From JACVRW01 sp963746825 (lineage in GTDB: Bacteria; Actinomycetota; Thermoleophilia; Solirubrobacterales; Thermoleophilaceae), in NCBI GenBank assembly GCA_963746825.1, contig CAVVCU010000003.1, forward strand, positions 62,001 through 126,000: a stretch of 64,000 nt of DNA, in the 5' to 3' direction. Shown in pieces: positions 8,995 to 18,188 of this stretch. Numbering within the stretch: position 1 is the stretch's first letter; each line of letters opens with the position of its first letter. Position numbers and translations under genes: made by a program. The notes beneath the pieces were generated by a model. The model worked only from the letters and a program-made list of their open reading frames with translations. It was not told the DNA's origin and made no database searches.

Positions 8995-9108
8995 GGTCGG
9001 GCCTCCTGTGCAGGTGGGGAACGAGCGCGACGGTAGGCGGGGCCCTGACACCGGAGGTGAAGGTCGCGTGACCCACTTGTAAAAGGCGCGGCAAGTAGCG
9101 TCTGGCCC

Positions 9109-9946
9109 ATGGACACCTTCACCATCGGCGGCGACCTCGAGGTCAACCGCCTGGGCTTCGGCGCCATGCGCATCACCGGCGACGGCATCTGGGGCCCGCC
9201 CGACGACCCGGAGGAGGCCAAGCGCCTCCTCCGGCGCGTCGTGGAACTCGGCGTGAACCTGATCGACACCGCGGACTCCTACGGGCCCGACGTGAGCGAG
9301 AACCTGATCGCCGAGGCGCTGCACCCCTACCCGGACGAGTTGGTGATCGCCACCAAGGGCGGGCTGCGCCGCACGGGGCCGGGCGAGTGGCCTCGCGATG
9401 CCCATCCGAAGCGGCTGAAGGAGTGCTGCGAGGGGTCGCTGCGGCGACTGAAGCTCGAGCGCATCGACCTCTACCAGCTTCATTCGCCCGATCCCGAGAT
9501 CCCGCTCGAGGACTCGGTCGGCGCGCTGCGCGAGCTGCAGGAGGAGGGCAAGATCCGCCACATCGGCGTGTCGAACGTCTCGGTCGAGGAGCTCGAGCGC
9601 GCCCGCTCGCGTGGCCGAGGTGGTGAGCGTCCAGAACCGCTTCAACCTCGCCGACCGAAGCTCGGAGGACGTGCTCGAGGCGTGCGAGAGCGACGGGATC
9701 GGCTTCATCCCGTGGTTCCCGCTCGCCACCGGCGACCTGGCGCGCTCCGGCGGGCCGCTGGACGAGATTGCGAGCTCGCGCGACGCCGCGCCGGGTCAGC
9801 TGGCGCTCGCCTGGCTGCTCGCTCGCTCGCCCGTGATGTTGCCCATCCCGGGCACCTCGTCGATCGAGCACTTCGAGGACAACCTCGCCGCGCAGGAGAT
9901 CGAGCTGAGCGACGAGGAAGTGGAGCGACTGGCCGCGGCAACTTGA
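9109..9946 (+). CDS. Aldo/keto reductase, frameshifted near 9605-9611
   Basis: The first frame encodes the N-terminal half of an aldo/keto reductase with catalytic Asp53, Tyr58, Lys83 (VIATKGG) and His125 (LYQLHSPD). After VEELERARS the frame degenerates; the match continues in the next frame (AEVVSVQNRFNLADRS to the C-terminal PGTSSIEHFEDN segment) up to TGA at 9944-9946. Removing one base at about 9605-9611 restores a 278-residue protein of normal length. All catalytic residues and the NADPH-binding end are present, so a sequencing indel is more likely than decay. Probable NADPH-dependent carbonyl reductase; substrate unknown. It abuts the ligase gene (TTGA overlap). Confidence 0.8.
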
Positions 9947-11026
9947 GCGTCGTTCCCGAGCACCGCTTCGGCAGCGGCGACCCCTTCACGATCGGGATCG
10001 AGGAGGAGCTGCTGCTGGTGGACGCCGACGATCACGCGCTGGCCCACGTGGCCGACCAGGTCCTGCCCGGTATCGACCTGGCGCGCGAGCGCGTCGATCA
10101 CGAGGCCTTCCTGTGCGAGATCGAGGTCCGCTCCGAGCCGCGGCGGAGCGCCGGCGAGGCGGCGGCCGATCTGGCCGAGGGCCGCGCGGCGATACTGGGC
10201 GCGGGCGGCACGCCCATGGCCGTCGGGGTGCATCCGAACGCGGCCTTCGGCGACGTCCGGCTCGTCGACTCCGAGCGCTATCGCCGCGTGGAGGGCCAGA
10301 TGCGCGGCCTGATCCGGCGCACGCCGGAATGCGCGCTGCACGTGCACGTGGCCATGCCCACCGCCGACGCCGCCGTGGACGGCCTCATGGGCATCCGCGA
10401 GGCGCTGCCGCTGATCGGGGCCCTGGGCGCGAGCTCGCCCTACTGGTTCGGCATCGATTCGGGCCTGGCCAGCGCACGCTCGGCGATAGTGCGGGCCTAT
10501 CCGGGGCGTGGGCTGCCGCCGCCGTTGCGGGGCTACGACGAGTATCTGGAGACGCTCGACGGGATCGTCGCCGGCGGCGGGCCACAGGATCCGAAGGGCA
10601 CCATGGTCTGGTGGGACGCTCGGCTGCAGCCGCGCCTGGGAACGCTCGAGCTGCGCGAGCTCGACGTTCAGGCCGGGCTGGTGGAGGCGGCGGGCCTGGC
10701 GGCGTTGGTGCACGCTGTTGCCCGGCGGGCGGTGGAGGATCCGCCCGCCGAGCTTGCTCCGGCCGAGGCTCTGCACTGGTCGAGCTTCTGCGCGGTGCGG
10801 GATGGGCTCGAGGCGGAGCTGCTGTGGCGCGGCCGATTGCGGCCGGTGCGCGAGGCGGCCGCTGAGCTACTCGGTGAGCTGCGTCGGCACCGATGACGCT
10901 CTCGACGGCGTGGAGAAGATCCTGCGTGAGGGCGCTGCGCCGCGTTTACAGCGAGCTATAAGGGAGCGGGACGGGATGCCCGCTTTGCTTCGATCGCTCG
11001 CGGCTCGGACCGCCGAGCCGCTCTAG
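9943..11026 (+). CDS. GCS2/YbdK-type carboxylate-amine ligase, frameshifted near 10884
   Basis: From TTG 9943 the frame has GIEEELLLVD, CEIEVRSEP and CALHVHVAMP, typical of the glutamate-cysteine ligase type 2 (YbdK) family, which forms a gamma-glutamyl-type amide with ATP. The frame stops at 10896 after about 317 residues, short for the family. In the next frame a continuation (DDALDGVEKILREG, then a hydrophobic end) runs to a stop at 11026; this is the usual family C-terminus. One extra base near 10884-10890 explains it and gives about 360 residues. It is coupled to the aldo/keto reductase, which also has a one-base shift. Physiological substrate is unknown for most YbdK proteins. Confidence 0.75.
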
Positions 11027-11033
11027 AAACGAC

Positions 11034-11078
11034 TGTGGGCCCCGGTTCGAACCTCAGAGGTTCGAAAGGGGGCCCACA
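11034..11078. terminator. Strong hairpin between convergent genes (bidirectional terminator)
   Basis: A stem of about 21 bp with a few mismatches: TGTGGGCCCC...GGTTCGAACCTC pairs with GAGGTTCGAA...GGGGCCCACA. It lies in the 62 nt between the ligase and the sigma-factor gene, which converge. T-rich stretches follow in both directions (ATTTTCT on plus, GTTTCT on minus), so it can end both transcripts. Confidence 0.75.
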
Positions 11079-11088
11079 CTCAGATTTT

Positions 11089-11961
11089 CTAGGCCGCGTC
11101 GCGCAGTGCGGCGACGGCGTCGTCCTTCGACAGCCGGCGCAGGGCCTGGTCCTCGAGCTGGCGCACGCGCTCACTCGAGAGGCCGAGGCGGCGACCGGTC
11201 TCGCGCAGGGCCTGAGGCTCCTCGCGGTCGAGGCCGAAGCGCAGCGTGATCACGGTCCGCTCGTTGTCGGGCAGCCCGCCGACGGCGTCGCGCAGCGTCT
11301 CGAAGTCGAGCTCCGAGCTCACGTAGTCCTCGATGGAGGGACCGTCGCCGGCGATCAGGTCGCCGAGGGCGGTGTCCCCGTCCTCGCCGACGCCCTGGTC
11401 GAGGCTCGTCGGACCACGGTCCGCGCGGCGGATGTCGATCACTTCGTCCATCGGCAGCTCGACGAAGGCAGCGATCTCCTCGTCGGTGGCCTGGCGGCCG
11501 AACTCGACGGCGAGCTTGCGCTCGGCATCCGAGATCTTGCGCGCGCGAGCCACGATGTGCACCGGGAGGCGCACCGTGCGGCCCGAGTTGGCCAGCCCGC
11601 GGCCAATGGCCTGCCGGATCCAGAGGGTCCCGTAGGTGGAGAACTTGAAGCCCTTGCGCCAATCGAACTTCTCGACCGCGCGGATCAGGCCGAGCATGCC
11701 CTCCTGAATGAGGTCGCCCAGGGGCAGTCCCTGGCCCTGATACTTGCGGGCCACCGAGATCACCAGCCGCAGGTTCGAGTTGACCATGCGGTCCTTGGCC
11801 TCGAGATCGCCACGCTCGATGAGCTGGGCAAGCTCGATTTCCTGCTCCGCGTTCAGCAACGGGTGCTTGCGCGCCTCGTTGAAGAAGAGCTGGAGCGAGT
11901 CTTCGAGCTCGGGCGTGAAGTCGTGAGTTTTCTTGGTATCTGTAGTGCTGGAAGCAGCCAT
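11089..11961 (-). CDS. RpoD-like sigma factor (group 2 type)
   Basis: 290 residues with sigma70 regions 1.2 to 4.2. Region 2 reads DLIQEGMLGLIRAVEKFDWRKGFKFSTYGTLWIRQAI in two parts typical of primary-like sigmas (core binding and -10 recognition). Region 3 has the SGRTVRLPVHI segment, and the helix-turn-helix of region 4.2 is near 255-275 (RRLGLSSERVRQLED). There is no region 1.1, so a non-essential group 2 sigma is likelier than the housekeeping one. Preceded by a 186-nt AT-richer non-coding stretch. It is one of four sigma genes within 13.5 kb. Confidence 0.9.
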   Translation of the reverse strand: MAASSTTDTKKTHDFTPELEDSLQLFFNEARKHPLLNAEQEIELAQLIERGDLEAKDRMVNSNLRLVISVARKYQGQGLPLGDLIQEGMLGLIRAVEKFDWRKGFKFSTYGTLWIRQAIGRGLANSGRTVRLPVHIVARARKISDAERKLAVEFGRQATDEEIAAFVELPMDEVIDIRRADRGPTSLDQGVGEDGDTALGDLIAGDGPSIEDYVSSELDFETLRDAVGGLPDNERTVITLRFGLDREEPQALRETGRRLGLSSERVRQLEDQALRRLSKDDAVAALRDAA

Positions 11962-12147
11962 AATCCGTTAGATAGTTCGAGGTTTATCGAAAGCATAGCG
12001 AAACAAAGGCCCGAAATAAAGACCTTTTCGTTGAAAAAAGCGCCAGAAGAGAGCAGTACACCGTAGCGTGCGATTGGTTAAGGCGTGTCGCGCCGCATTT
12101 CGCTGGGTAGGCGAAAAATGCAATGAATCGGCCAAGGAGACACTGAG
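11962..12147. other. AT-rich divergent intergenic region
   Basis: 186 nt separating the sigma factor (leftward) from the baeRF gene (rightward); it must hold both promoters. It is clearly richer in A/T than its surroundings around 11990-12060. I see a possible GTGTCG-N14-GGGTAG element at 12085-12110, a weak match to SigB/SigF-type promoters facing the baeRF gene. No coding sequence or stable hairpin is obvious. Confidence 0.45.
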
Positions 12148-13287
12148 ATGCAGGTCACGGCGCCCGATCGCGACGAGGTGCGGCGGCTGAGCGAGCTACG
12201 GCTGGACCGGCCGCTGGTGTTGAGCCTCTATCTCGACCTCGATCCGGCGGAGTTCGCCACCCCGCCGGCCCGCGCCACCGCCATTCGCAGCCTGCTCGAC
12301 GAGGCCGACCGCCGGCTGCGCGACCGCGACGACCTGTCGCACGAGGAGCGGGCGGACCTCAACGCGAGCCTCGAACAGGCCGGGTCGTTGCTCGAGGGCG
12401 ACCTCCCGGCCGAGGGCGCCCACGGCGTGGCGGTGTTCGCCAGCCAGTCGGCCGGCCTCTTCGAGGTCCTGCGTCTCCCCCGCCCGGTGCGCAACCGGGT
12501 GGAGATCGGTCGCTCGCCGCTGGTGGGCCCGCTGGCCCGCCTGGAGCGTCGCGAGCGCTGGTGCGTCGCGTTGGTCAGCCGGCGCGACGCGCGGCTCTTT
12601 CGGGGCTCGCCCGACGGCCTGCGCGAGATCGAGCAGATCCACGACACGGTCTTCGGCCAGCACGACAAGGGCGGCCTGGCCCAGGCCCGTTACCAGCGCG
12701 GAATCGAGAAGGAGAAGGACGACCACCTCAAGCACACGGCCGAGTCGCTCATGAAGCACCACAAGCGCCGGCCCTTCCAGCACCTGGTGGTCGGGGGAAC
12801 GCGGGAGGTGGTGGCCGACTTCGAATCGAAGCTGCACGGCTACCTCACCGAGCGCCTCGCCGGCCGCATCGAGGTCGACGTGGACCATTCCACGCCCGAG
12901 CAGGTGCTCAGCGCCGCCCAGCCCTGCTTCGACGCGCTGGACGTGGAGCGCGAGCGAGAGGCGTTGGAGCGCCTGGGCGAGGGGACCCGGGCGGCCAGCG
13001 GCTTCGACGACACCCTGCGCGTCCTCAACGAGCGGCGGGTGGAGACCCTGTTGCTCGACGAGCAGTTCTCCGCCCCCGGTGTCACCTGCCCCGAGTGCGG
13101 CTGGCTCGGCGGAGGGGATGAGCGCACCTGCCCGGTGGACGGCCGCGAGCTCGAGCGGCACGACGACGTGACCGACGCGGCGATCGAGCTGGCCCTGCAG
13201 GGCGCTTCCGAGATCATGGCTATGCGGCATTGCCGCGACGACTTCGAGGAGCGCGCCGGCGGGATCGCCGCGCTGCTCAGATTCTGA
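12148..13287 (+). CDS. baeRF-type protein (bacterial eRF1/Vms1 homologue)
   Basis: 379 residues, related to actinobacterial proteins of the Rv2629 type, bacterial homologues of eukaryotic release factor eRF1. The motif KGGLAQARYQRGIE near 174-187 is the equivalent of the GGQ/GxxQ loop that reaches the ribosomal peptidyl-transferase site, though the canonical GGQ is not present. The C-terminal part has a zinc-ribbon-like CPECG...CPVDG pair (about 310-326). Such proteins are thought to act on stalled ribosomes or in dormancy; biochemical data for bacterial ones are thin. Clear AAGGAGA ribosome site. Followed after 28 nt by a BON-domain gene, probably in one transcript. Confidence 0.75.
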   Translation: MQVTAPDRDEVRRLSELRLDRPLVLSLYLDLDPAEFATPPARATAIRSLLDEADRRLRDRDDLSHEERADLNASLEQAGSLLEGDLPAEGAHGVAVFASQSAGLFEVLRLPRPVRNRVEIGRSPLVGPLARLERRERWCVALVSRRDARLFRGSPDGLREIEQIHDTVFGQHDKGGLAQARYQRGIEKEKDDHLKHTAESLMKHHKRRPFQHLVVGGTREVVADFESKLHGYLTERLAGRIEVDVDHSTPEQVLSAAQPCFDALDVEREREALERLGEGTRAASGFDDTLRVLNERRVETLLLDEQFSAPGVTCPECGWLGGGDERTCPVDGRELERHDDVTDAAIELALQGASEIMAMRHCRDDFEERAGGIAALLRF

Positions 13288-13315
13288 ACCCAACGACAGG
13301 AAAGGAACGAGACTC

Positions 13316-13792
13316 ATGTTCAAGCTGCTGATCGGTGCCGTGCTGGGAGGCGTGGCGGTGTGGTTCCTCGACCCCGATCGAGGAGAAGGCCGGCGAGGCC
13401 AGGCGCTGACCTACGCCAAGCGGGGCAAGGACCAGGCCGCTCAGGCGGGGGAGAGCCTCGGCGAGACCGCCCAAACGGTCAAGGAGAAGGCCACTCCCGA
13501 TGACAGCACCTCAGGCGAGGAGCGCGCGCCGGCGAGCGAGCGGCTCAACGACCCGGCCCTCCAGGCCAAGGTGGAGAGTGAGATCTTCCGGCCCGACGAC
13601 GCCCCGAAGGACAAGGTGTCGGTGAACGTCGAGGATGGCGTGGTCTATCTCCGCGGCGAGCTCGACGACCCGTCCGCGATGGAGTCGCTGCGAGAGGCCG
13701 CAGCGAAGGTGGAGGGCGTGCGCGACGTGAGGAGCCTCCTCCACGCGCCGGGCGAGCCCGCTCCGGTCAAGGACGAGGGCAGGATCGGCTAG
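13316..13792 (+). CDS. Membrane-anchored BON-domain protein
   Basis: 158 residues. An N-terminal membrane segment (LLIGAVLGGVAVWFLDP, about 4-20) is followed by a charged linker and a BON domain (about 75-140: VNVEDGVVYLRGELDDP). BON domains bind phospholipid or other envelope partners and occur in osmotic-stress proteins such as OsmY. Good AGGAAAGGA ribosome site. Co-oriented with the baeRF gene 28 nt upstream. Its stop shares the tetranucleotide CTAG with the stop of the convergent MarR gene. Confidence 0.78.
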   Translation: MFKLLIGAVLGGVAVWFLDPDRGEGRRGQALTYAKRGKDQAAQAGESLGETAQTVKEKATPDDSTSGEERAPASERLNDPALQAKVESEIFRPDDAPKDKVSVNVEDGVVYLRGELDDPSAMESLREAAAKVEGVRDVRSLLHAPGEPAPVKDEGRIG

Positions 13793-14220
13793 GCCACAGG
13801 GGCGGCGTTCGCCGCCCGCAGAGCGTCGCGCAGTGCCCGCTTGTGCTTGAGCGGCAGCTCGGCGATGGCGGGCGGCGGCGTGGTCATCTGGCGGTAGGCG
13901 GTCTCGCGCAGGCGCGTGCCCTCGTCGGTCAGCACGAGCAGCTTCACTCGCCGGTCGGTGACCGACGGGCGCCGCTCGATCAAGCCACGAGCCTCCAACC
14001 GGTCGACGATGCCGGTGACGTTGGAGGCGTCGCAGAAGAGCATGCCGGCCAGCGAGCTCATCGGAACCCCGTCGCCCGGCTCGATCAGCCGCAGCGCGTG
14101 CAGCTGCATGGGCGCCAGGCCCATCTCCTGCGCCAGCGCCATGAAGCGGGGCTTGTTGGCCTGCATGAGCCTCCACAGGAGCTCCCATGCCTCTTGCGCC
14201 GGATCGTCGTGAACGCTCAT
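13789..14220 (-). CDS. MarR-family regulator
   Basis: 143 residues with the MarR winged helix: MSSLAGMLFCDASNVTGIVDR recognition region (in two parts, about 53-75) and the DRRVKLLVLTDEG wing (about 88-100). Divergent from a drug-type ABC exporter with a 72-nt gap, the classic arrangement in which MarR represses the exporter and itself until a ligand binds. A single cysteine in the recognition-helix region (LFCDASN) could be redox-active, but this is a guess. Convergent with the BON gene. Confidence 0.87.
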   Translation of the reverse strand: MSVHDDPAQEAWELLWRLMQANKPRFMALAQEMGLAPMQLHALRLIEPGDGVPMSSLAGMLFCDASNVTGIVDRLEARGLIERRPSVTDRRVKLLVLTDEGTRLRETAYRQMTTPPPAIAELPLKHKRALRDALRAANAAPVA

Positions 14221-14254
14221 GGTCGAGCCTCATCATAGTCGAGGGCGCCGATAT

Positions 14255-14284
14255 TTGGCAACCTCAAGCATCCGCTGGTAACGT
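14255..14284 (+). promoter_or_regulatory. Sigma70-type promoter of the ABC exporter, nearly leaderless
   Basis: TTGGCA (-35, 14255-14260), 18-nt spacer, TAACGT (-10, 14279-14284). The expected start of transcription is 1-2 nt before ATG 14293, so the mRNA is probably leaderless; no ribosome site is seen. The divergent MarR protein would be the natural repressor, but I find no clear palindrome here. Confidence 0.55.
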
Positions 14285-14292
14285 GTGGGCCT

Positions 14293-15288
14293 ATGAGTGA
14301 CGCCGCCATCGAAGCAACGGACCTCGTCCGCGAGTTCAAGAAAGGCCCCCGCGCCGTCGACGGCATCGACCTGCGCGTGGAGCCGGGCGAGGTGTACGGC
14401 TTCCTTGGGCCCAACGGCGCCGGCAAGTCGACCACGGTCCACATGCTCACGACACTGCTTCCGCCCACCGCGGGTACCGCCCGCGTGGCCGGCCATGACG
14501 TGGTTGAGGACGGCTCGGCGGTGCGTGCGTCGATCGGCGCCGCGCTCCAGGAGGCCGCGCTCGATCCCTTCCTCACCGGCCACGAGCACATGCGGTTGCA
14601 GACCGCGCTGCACGGCATGCGCGGCGCCGAGGCGCGCGAGCGCACCGAGACGCTGCTCGAGCGGGTGGGCCTGACCCAGGCCGCCGACCGTCGCGTGGGC
14701 GGCTACTCGGGCGGCATGAAGCGCCGGCTCGACCTGGCGCTGGCGCTGGTCCACCGGCCCCGGATCCTCTTCCTCGACGAGCCCACCACCGGCCTCGACG
14801 TGCAGAGCCGTACCGCGCTCTGGGAAGAGGTGCAGCGGCTGGCCGCCGATCGCGGCGTGACCGTCTTCCTGACGACGCAGTACCTCGAGGAGGCCGACGT
14901 CCTGGCCGACCGCGTCGGGATCATCGACCACGGGAAGATCGTGGCCGAGGGCACGCCCGAGGCGCTCAAGGCCGAGATCGGGCGCCCGAGCGTGGAGGCG
15001 ATTCCCGCCGAGCCGGGCGATCTCGGGCACATGAAGGACGTGCTGGCCCGCTTCGGCGAGCCGGCCACCGCGTCGCCCAAGGGCGCCGCCGTGCGCCTCG
15101 CCGGTGGCGACGCTCAGCTTGCCGAGGTGGTGCGCGCCCTCGACTCCCAGAACATCTCGGTCGAGTCGCTCCAGCTGCACGCGCCGACGCTCGACGACGT
15201 GTTCCTGGAGAAGACCGGCCGCTCCCTCGAGGGTGAAGCCGAGAAGGCGCCGTCCCAGGAGGAGGCCGAGGAGCCCGTGGCGGCGTGA
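14293..15288 (+). CDS. ABC exporter ATP-binding protein (DrrA type)
   Basis: 331 residues: Walker A GPNGAGKST (about 39-47), signature YSGGMKRR (about 138-145), Walker B ILFLDEPTTGLD (about 158-169), and a C-terminal DUF4162-like extension usual in the daunorubicin/lipid exporter DrrA family. It energises export by the two ABC-2 membrane proteins that follow with overlapping stop/start codons. Probably a drug or lipid exporter controlled by the divergent MarR protein. Substrate unknown. Confidence 0.9.
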   Translation: MSDAAIEATDLVREFKKGPRAVDGIDLRVEPGEVYGFLGPNGAGKSTTVHMLTTLLPPTAGTARVAGHDVVEDGSAVRASIGAALQEAALDPFLTGHEHMRLQTALHGMRGAEARERTETLLERVGLTQAADRRVGGYSGGMKRRLDLALALVHRPRILFLDEPTTGLDVQSRTALWEEVQRLAADRGVTVFLTTQYLEEADVLADRVGIIDHGKIVAEGTPEALKAEIGRPSVEAIPAEPGDLGHMKDVLARFGEPATASPKGAAVRLAGGDAQLAEVVRALDSQNISVESLQLHAPTLDDVFLEKTGRSLEGEAEKAPSQEEAEEPVAA

Positions 15289-16061
15289 ACGGCCTGTTCC
15301 TGCAGGTCGGGATGCTCGCCCGCCGTTCGGTCGTGCGCACGCTGCGCCAGCCGGCGATGGTGGTGCCGTCGATCGTCTTTCCACTCATGCTGCTCTCCAT
15401 CAACTCGAGCGGGCTCGACTCGACGACACAGATACCGGGCTTCCCCACCAATTCGTACTTCGAGTTCGCTCTCGCCATCGCGTTCGTGCAGGGCGCGCTG
15501 TTCTCGGCCAACAGCGCCGGCACCAACGTGGCCAACGACATCGAGACCGGCTTTCTCAACCGCCTGTCGCTCACCCCGCTGCGCCGCATCGCGCTGATGA
15601 TGGGCCAGCTCTCGGGGATCCTCGCGCTCGGGCTGATCCAGGCGCTGACCTTCCTCGGCGTCGGCCTGCTCTTCGGCGCGGGCATCGCGGCCGGTGTCGC
15701 CGGCGCGGTGGTGATCGTGCTGCTGTCGCTGACCATCTCGCTGGCCTTCGGCTGCATCGGCGCCTTCGTCGCGCTGCGCAGCGGCACGGGCGAGGCCGTG
15801 CAGGGCGTGTTCCCGCTCTTCTTCGCCGCCCTCTTTCTCTCGTCGATGGCGCTGCCGCGCGACCTGATCGAGATCGGCTGGTTTCAGACCGTGGCCACCT
15901 ACAACCCGGTCTCCTACATGCTCGAGGGGATCCGCTCGCTGGTGATCACCGGCTGGGACAGCGAGGCGCTCGCGCTCGGGTTCGCCTGCGCGGGCGGGCT
16001 CGCGCTGGTCGCCCTGGCCGCCGCCAGCTCCGCGCTTCGCACCAGGATGGTGCGCACATGA
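15285..16061 (+). CDS. ABC-2 type permease of the exporter
   Basis: 258 residues with six hydrophobic segments of the ABC-2 membrane family, including the central ANDIETGFLNRLSLTPLRR loop (about 85-103) typical of DrrB-like proteins. The GTG start overlaps the ATPase stop (GTGA), implying translational coupling. Partner of the second permease downstream; the two likely form a heterodimeric channel. Confidence 0.87.
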   Translation: MNGLFLQVGMLARRSVVRTLRQPAMVVPSIVFPLMLLSINSSGLDSTTQIPGFPTNSYFEFALAIAFVQGALFSANSAGTNVANDIETGFLNRLSLTPLRRIALMMGQLSGILALGLIQALTFLGVGLLFGAGIAAGVAGAVVIVLLSLTISLAFGCIGAFVALRSGTGEAVQGVFPLFFAALFLSSMALPRDLIEIGWFQTVATYNPVSYMLEGIRSLVITGWDSEALALGFACAGGLALVALAAASSALRTRMVRT

Positions 16062-16834
16062 GCCGCGGCGGGTTCCTGTCCGTGGCCCGCGGGGTGGCGT
16101 GGCGCAACATCCACAACTTCTTCACCAACCCGGCGATGGTCGTGCCGGCGGTGCTGTTCCCGCTGTTCTTCTTCATCGCCTTCGCCGGCGGGCTGTCCCG
16201 GGTCGATTCGGTCCCCGGCTTCGACTATGCGGGCGGTTACACGACCTTCGTGTACGGCTTCGTGCTGCTGCAGGCCTCGATGTTCGGCGGCGTGTTCACC
16301 GGCTTCTCGGTGGCCCGCGACTTCGAGTCCGGGTTCTCGCGGCGGCTCATGCTCGCCGCGACCAATCGCGGCGGCATCGTGGCCGGCTACTGGTTCTCGG
16401 CCCTGGTGCGCGCCGTGTTCACGGTCGCGGTGATCACGGTGGTGGCGCTGGTCGCGGGGCTCGACGTGAGCGGCGGGCCTGCCGACCTGATCGGGCTCTA
16501 CACGCTGGCCATCCTCCTCAACTTCGCGGCAGTGCTCTTCGCCACCGGCGTGGCGATGCGCCTGCGCACCATGCAGGCCGGGCCGGCCATGCAGATGCCG
16601 ATGTTCCTGCTGCTCTTCCTGGCGCCCGTGTGGGTGCCCTACGACCTGCTCACCGGGTGGGTCCAGGCCGCCGCCTCGTTCAATCCGATCACGCTGGTGC
16701 TCGAGGCGGAGCGCGGCTTCCTGGAGGGCGACCCCGTCAAGGCCCTGCCCGCCTTCGGCGTCGCGCTGCTGCTGGCCGTGGTGACCGCCCTCTGGGCCCG
16801 CGGCGGGCTGCGCTCCGCCGAACGCGCGGCCTGA
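16058..16834 (+). CDS. Second ABC-2 type permease of the exporter
   Basis: 258 residues, a paralogue of the preceding permease (similar length, similar SVARDFESGFSRRLMLAATN loop, six membrane segments). ATG overlaps the upstream stop (ATGA). Last gene of the three-gene exporter operon, 14 nt before the cupin gene. Confidence 0.87.
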   Translation: MSRGGFLSVARGVAWRNIHNFFTNPAMVVPAVLFPLFFFIAFAGGLSRVDSVPGFDYAGGYTTFVYGFVLLQASMFGGVFTGFSVARDFESGFSRRLMLAATNRGGIVAGYWFSALVRAVFTVAVITVVALVAGLDVSGGPADLIGLYTLAILLNFAAVLFATGVAMRLRTMQAGPAMQMPMFLLLFLAPVWVPYDLLTGWVQAAASFNPITLVLEAERGFLEGDPVKALPAFGVALLLAVVTALWARGGLRSAERAA

Positions 16835-16848
16835 ATACCCTGCACCGA

Positions 16849-17250
16849 ATGGCTGATGAGACCCACGAGGTGGTGCAGGGCGAGGGCTACGCCGTCGCGA
16901 ACGTCGACGCGCTGGCCGACGGGCCCGGGTTTCGCAAGGTCCGCCGCGAGCTGGGCGTAACGGCCTTCGGGGTCAACGCGATCGAGCTCCCGCCCGGATA
17001 CGAGACCGGCCGCCACTTCCACGACGAGCAGGAAGAGCTCTACTTCGTGTACCGCGGGCGCATCGAGATGACGTTCAACGACGACTCCGCGCACGTGCTG
17101 GGGCCGGGCGGCCTGGCGCGGGTCGACGCGGCCACCGTCCGCAAGGTCAAGAACGTGGGGGATGAGCCGGCCGTATACCTCTGCGCCGGCGGCAAGGACG
17201 GCTACGTGGGCCGCGACGGCCGCCAACCAGAGGGCGAGACGACGCGCTGA
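16849..17250 (+). CDS. Cupin-domain protein
   Basis: 133 residues forming a single small cupin barrel. The metal-site motif 1 appears as G-x5-H-x-H...E (TGRHFHDEQEELYFVYRGR, about 51-69). Small cupins of this type bind a metal or small ligand; function cannot be assigned. It follows the exporter genes closely, so it may be co-transcribed with them, perhaps acting on the exported compound (inference). Confidence 0.75.
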   Translation: MADETHEVVQGEGYAVANVDALADGPGFRKVRRELGVTAFGVNAIELPPGYETGRHFHDEQEELYFVYRGRIEMTFNDDSAHVLGPGGLARVDAATVRKVKNVGDEPAVYLCAGGKDGYVGRDGRQPEGETTR

Positions 17251-18188
17251 GACGGGCGCTCCTCCTGTTGGCCGGGGGGCTGCTGCTTCTCGCATTCCTG
17301 CCGGCGGCTTCGACCCAGGGCAGCCGGCTGCCCGGCGCGCGTGCCTGCCCGGTGTTCCCCAAGAGCAACCACTGGAACCAGCGCGTCGACCGCCTGCCGG
17401 TGCATGCGAACTCCGGGGCCATCGTGCGCTCCATCGGGATCGACGACACGATGCACGCCGATTTCGGCTCGGGTCTCTACGAGGGCCGGCCGATCGGCAT
17501 CCCGTACACCACCGTCGGCAGGGCCCAGGCGCGCGTGCCGGTGTCCTTCGAGTACGCGAGCGAATCCAATCGCGGCCCCTATCCGATTCCTGCCCGGGCG
17601 CCGATCGAGGGCGGCCCCGGCTCCGACGGCGACCGCCACGTGATCGTGGTCGACCGGTCGCGCTGCCGCCTCTACGAGCTCTTCGCGGCCTACCCCCAGG
17701 ACGGCGGCGCCCGCTGGACGGCCGGGTCGGGCGCGGTCTGGAACTTGCGCTCCAACCGCGTGCGCCCGCGCGGCTGGACCTCGGCCGACGCCGCGGGCCT
17801 GCCCATCCTGCCCGGCCTCGCTCGCTTCGACGAGGTCAAGCGCGGGCGCATCGACCACGCCCTGCGCTTCACCGCGTCACAGACGCGGCGCGCGTTCGTG
17901 TACCCGGCGCGACATTTCGCCTCCGACCTGACCGACCCGAATCTGCCCGCGATGGGCCAGCGCCTTCGGCTCAAGCGCGGCTACGACATCTCCGGCTTCC
18001 CGCGCCAGACGCGCGTGGTCCTGCGCGCGCTCAAGCGCTACGGAATGATCCTCGCCGACAACGGAGCGCCCTGGTTCGTGAGCGGAGCGCCGCATCCAGG
18101 CTGGGACAACGACGACCTCCATTCGCTGCACCGCGTGCCGGGCAGCGCGTTCGAGGTCGTCGACACGAGTCGTTTGCCTCGCCTGTGA
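17247..18188 (+). CDS. Secreted protein of unknown function
   Basis: About 313 residues. I extend the start to a CTG at 17247 overlapping the cupin stop (CTGA), because this adds an arginine-bearing signal-peptide n-region (RRALLLLAGG). The alternative TTG at 17268 gives a signal without positive charge. The mature part contains CPVFPKSNHWNQRVDRLPV, HVIVVDRSRCRLYELF and a conserved C-terminal end (PHPGWDNDDLHSL). The family is common in actinobacteria but uncharacterised; no catalytic motif is recognised. Expression is likely coupled to the cupin gene. Confidence 0.6.
   Translation: MRRALLLLAGGLLLLAFLPAASTQGSRLPGARACPVFPKSNHWNQRVDRLPVHANSGAIVRSIGIDDTMHADFGSGLYEGRPIGIPYTTVGRAQARVPVSFEYASESNRGPYPIPARAPIEGGPGSDGDRHVIVVDRSRCRLYELFAAYPQDGGARWTAGSGAVWNLRSNRVRPRGWTSADAAGLPILPGLARFDEVKRGRIDHALRFTASQTRRAFVYPARHFASDLTDPNLPAMGQRLRLKRGYDISGFPRQTRVVLRALKRYGMILADNGAPWFVSGAPHPGWDNDDLHSLHRVPGSAFEVVDTSRLPRL

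Noticed and set aside
11040..11065. GGTTCGAACC resembles a tRNA T-arm
   Set aside because: It is one half of a long symmetric hairpin; no D-arm, anticodon arm or acceptor stem fits around it, and its position between convergent genes fits a terminator.
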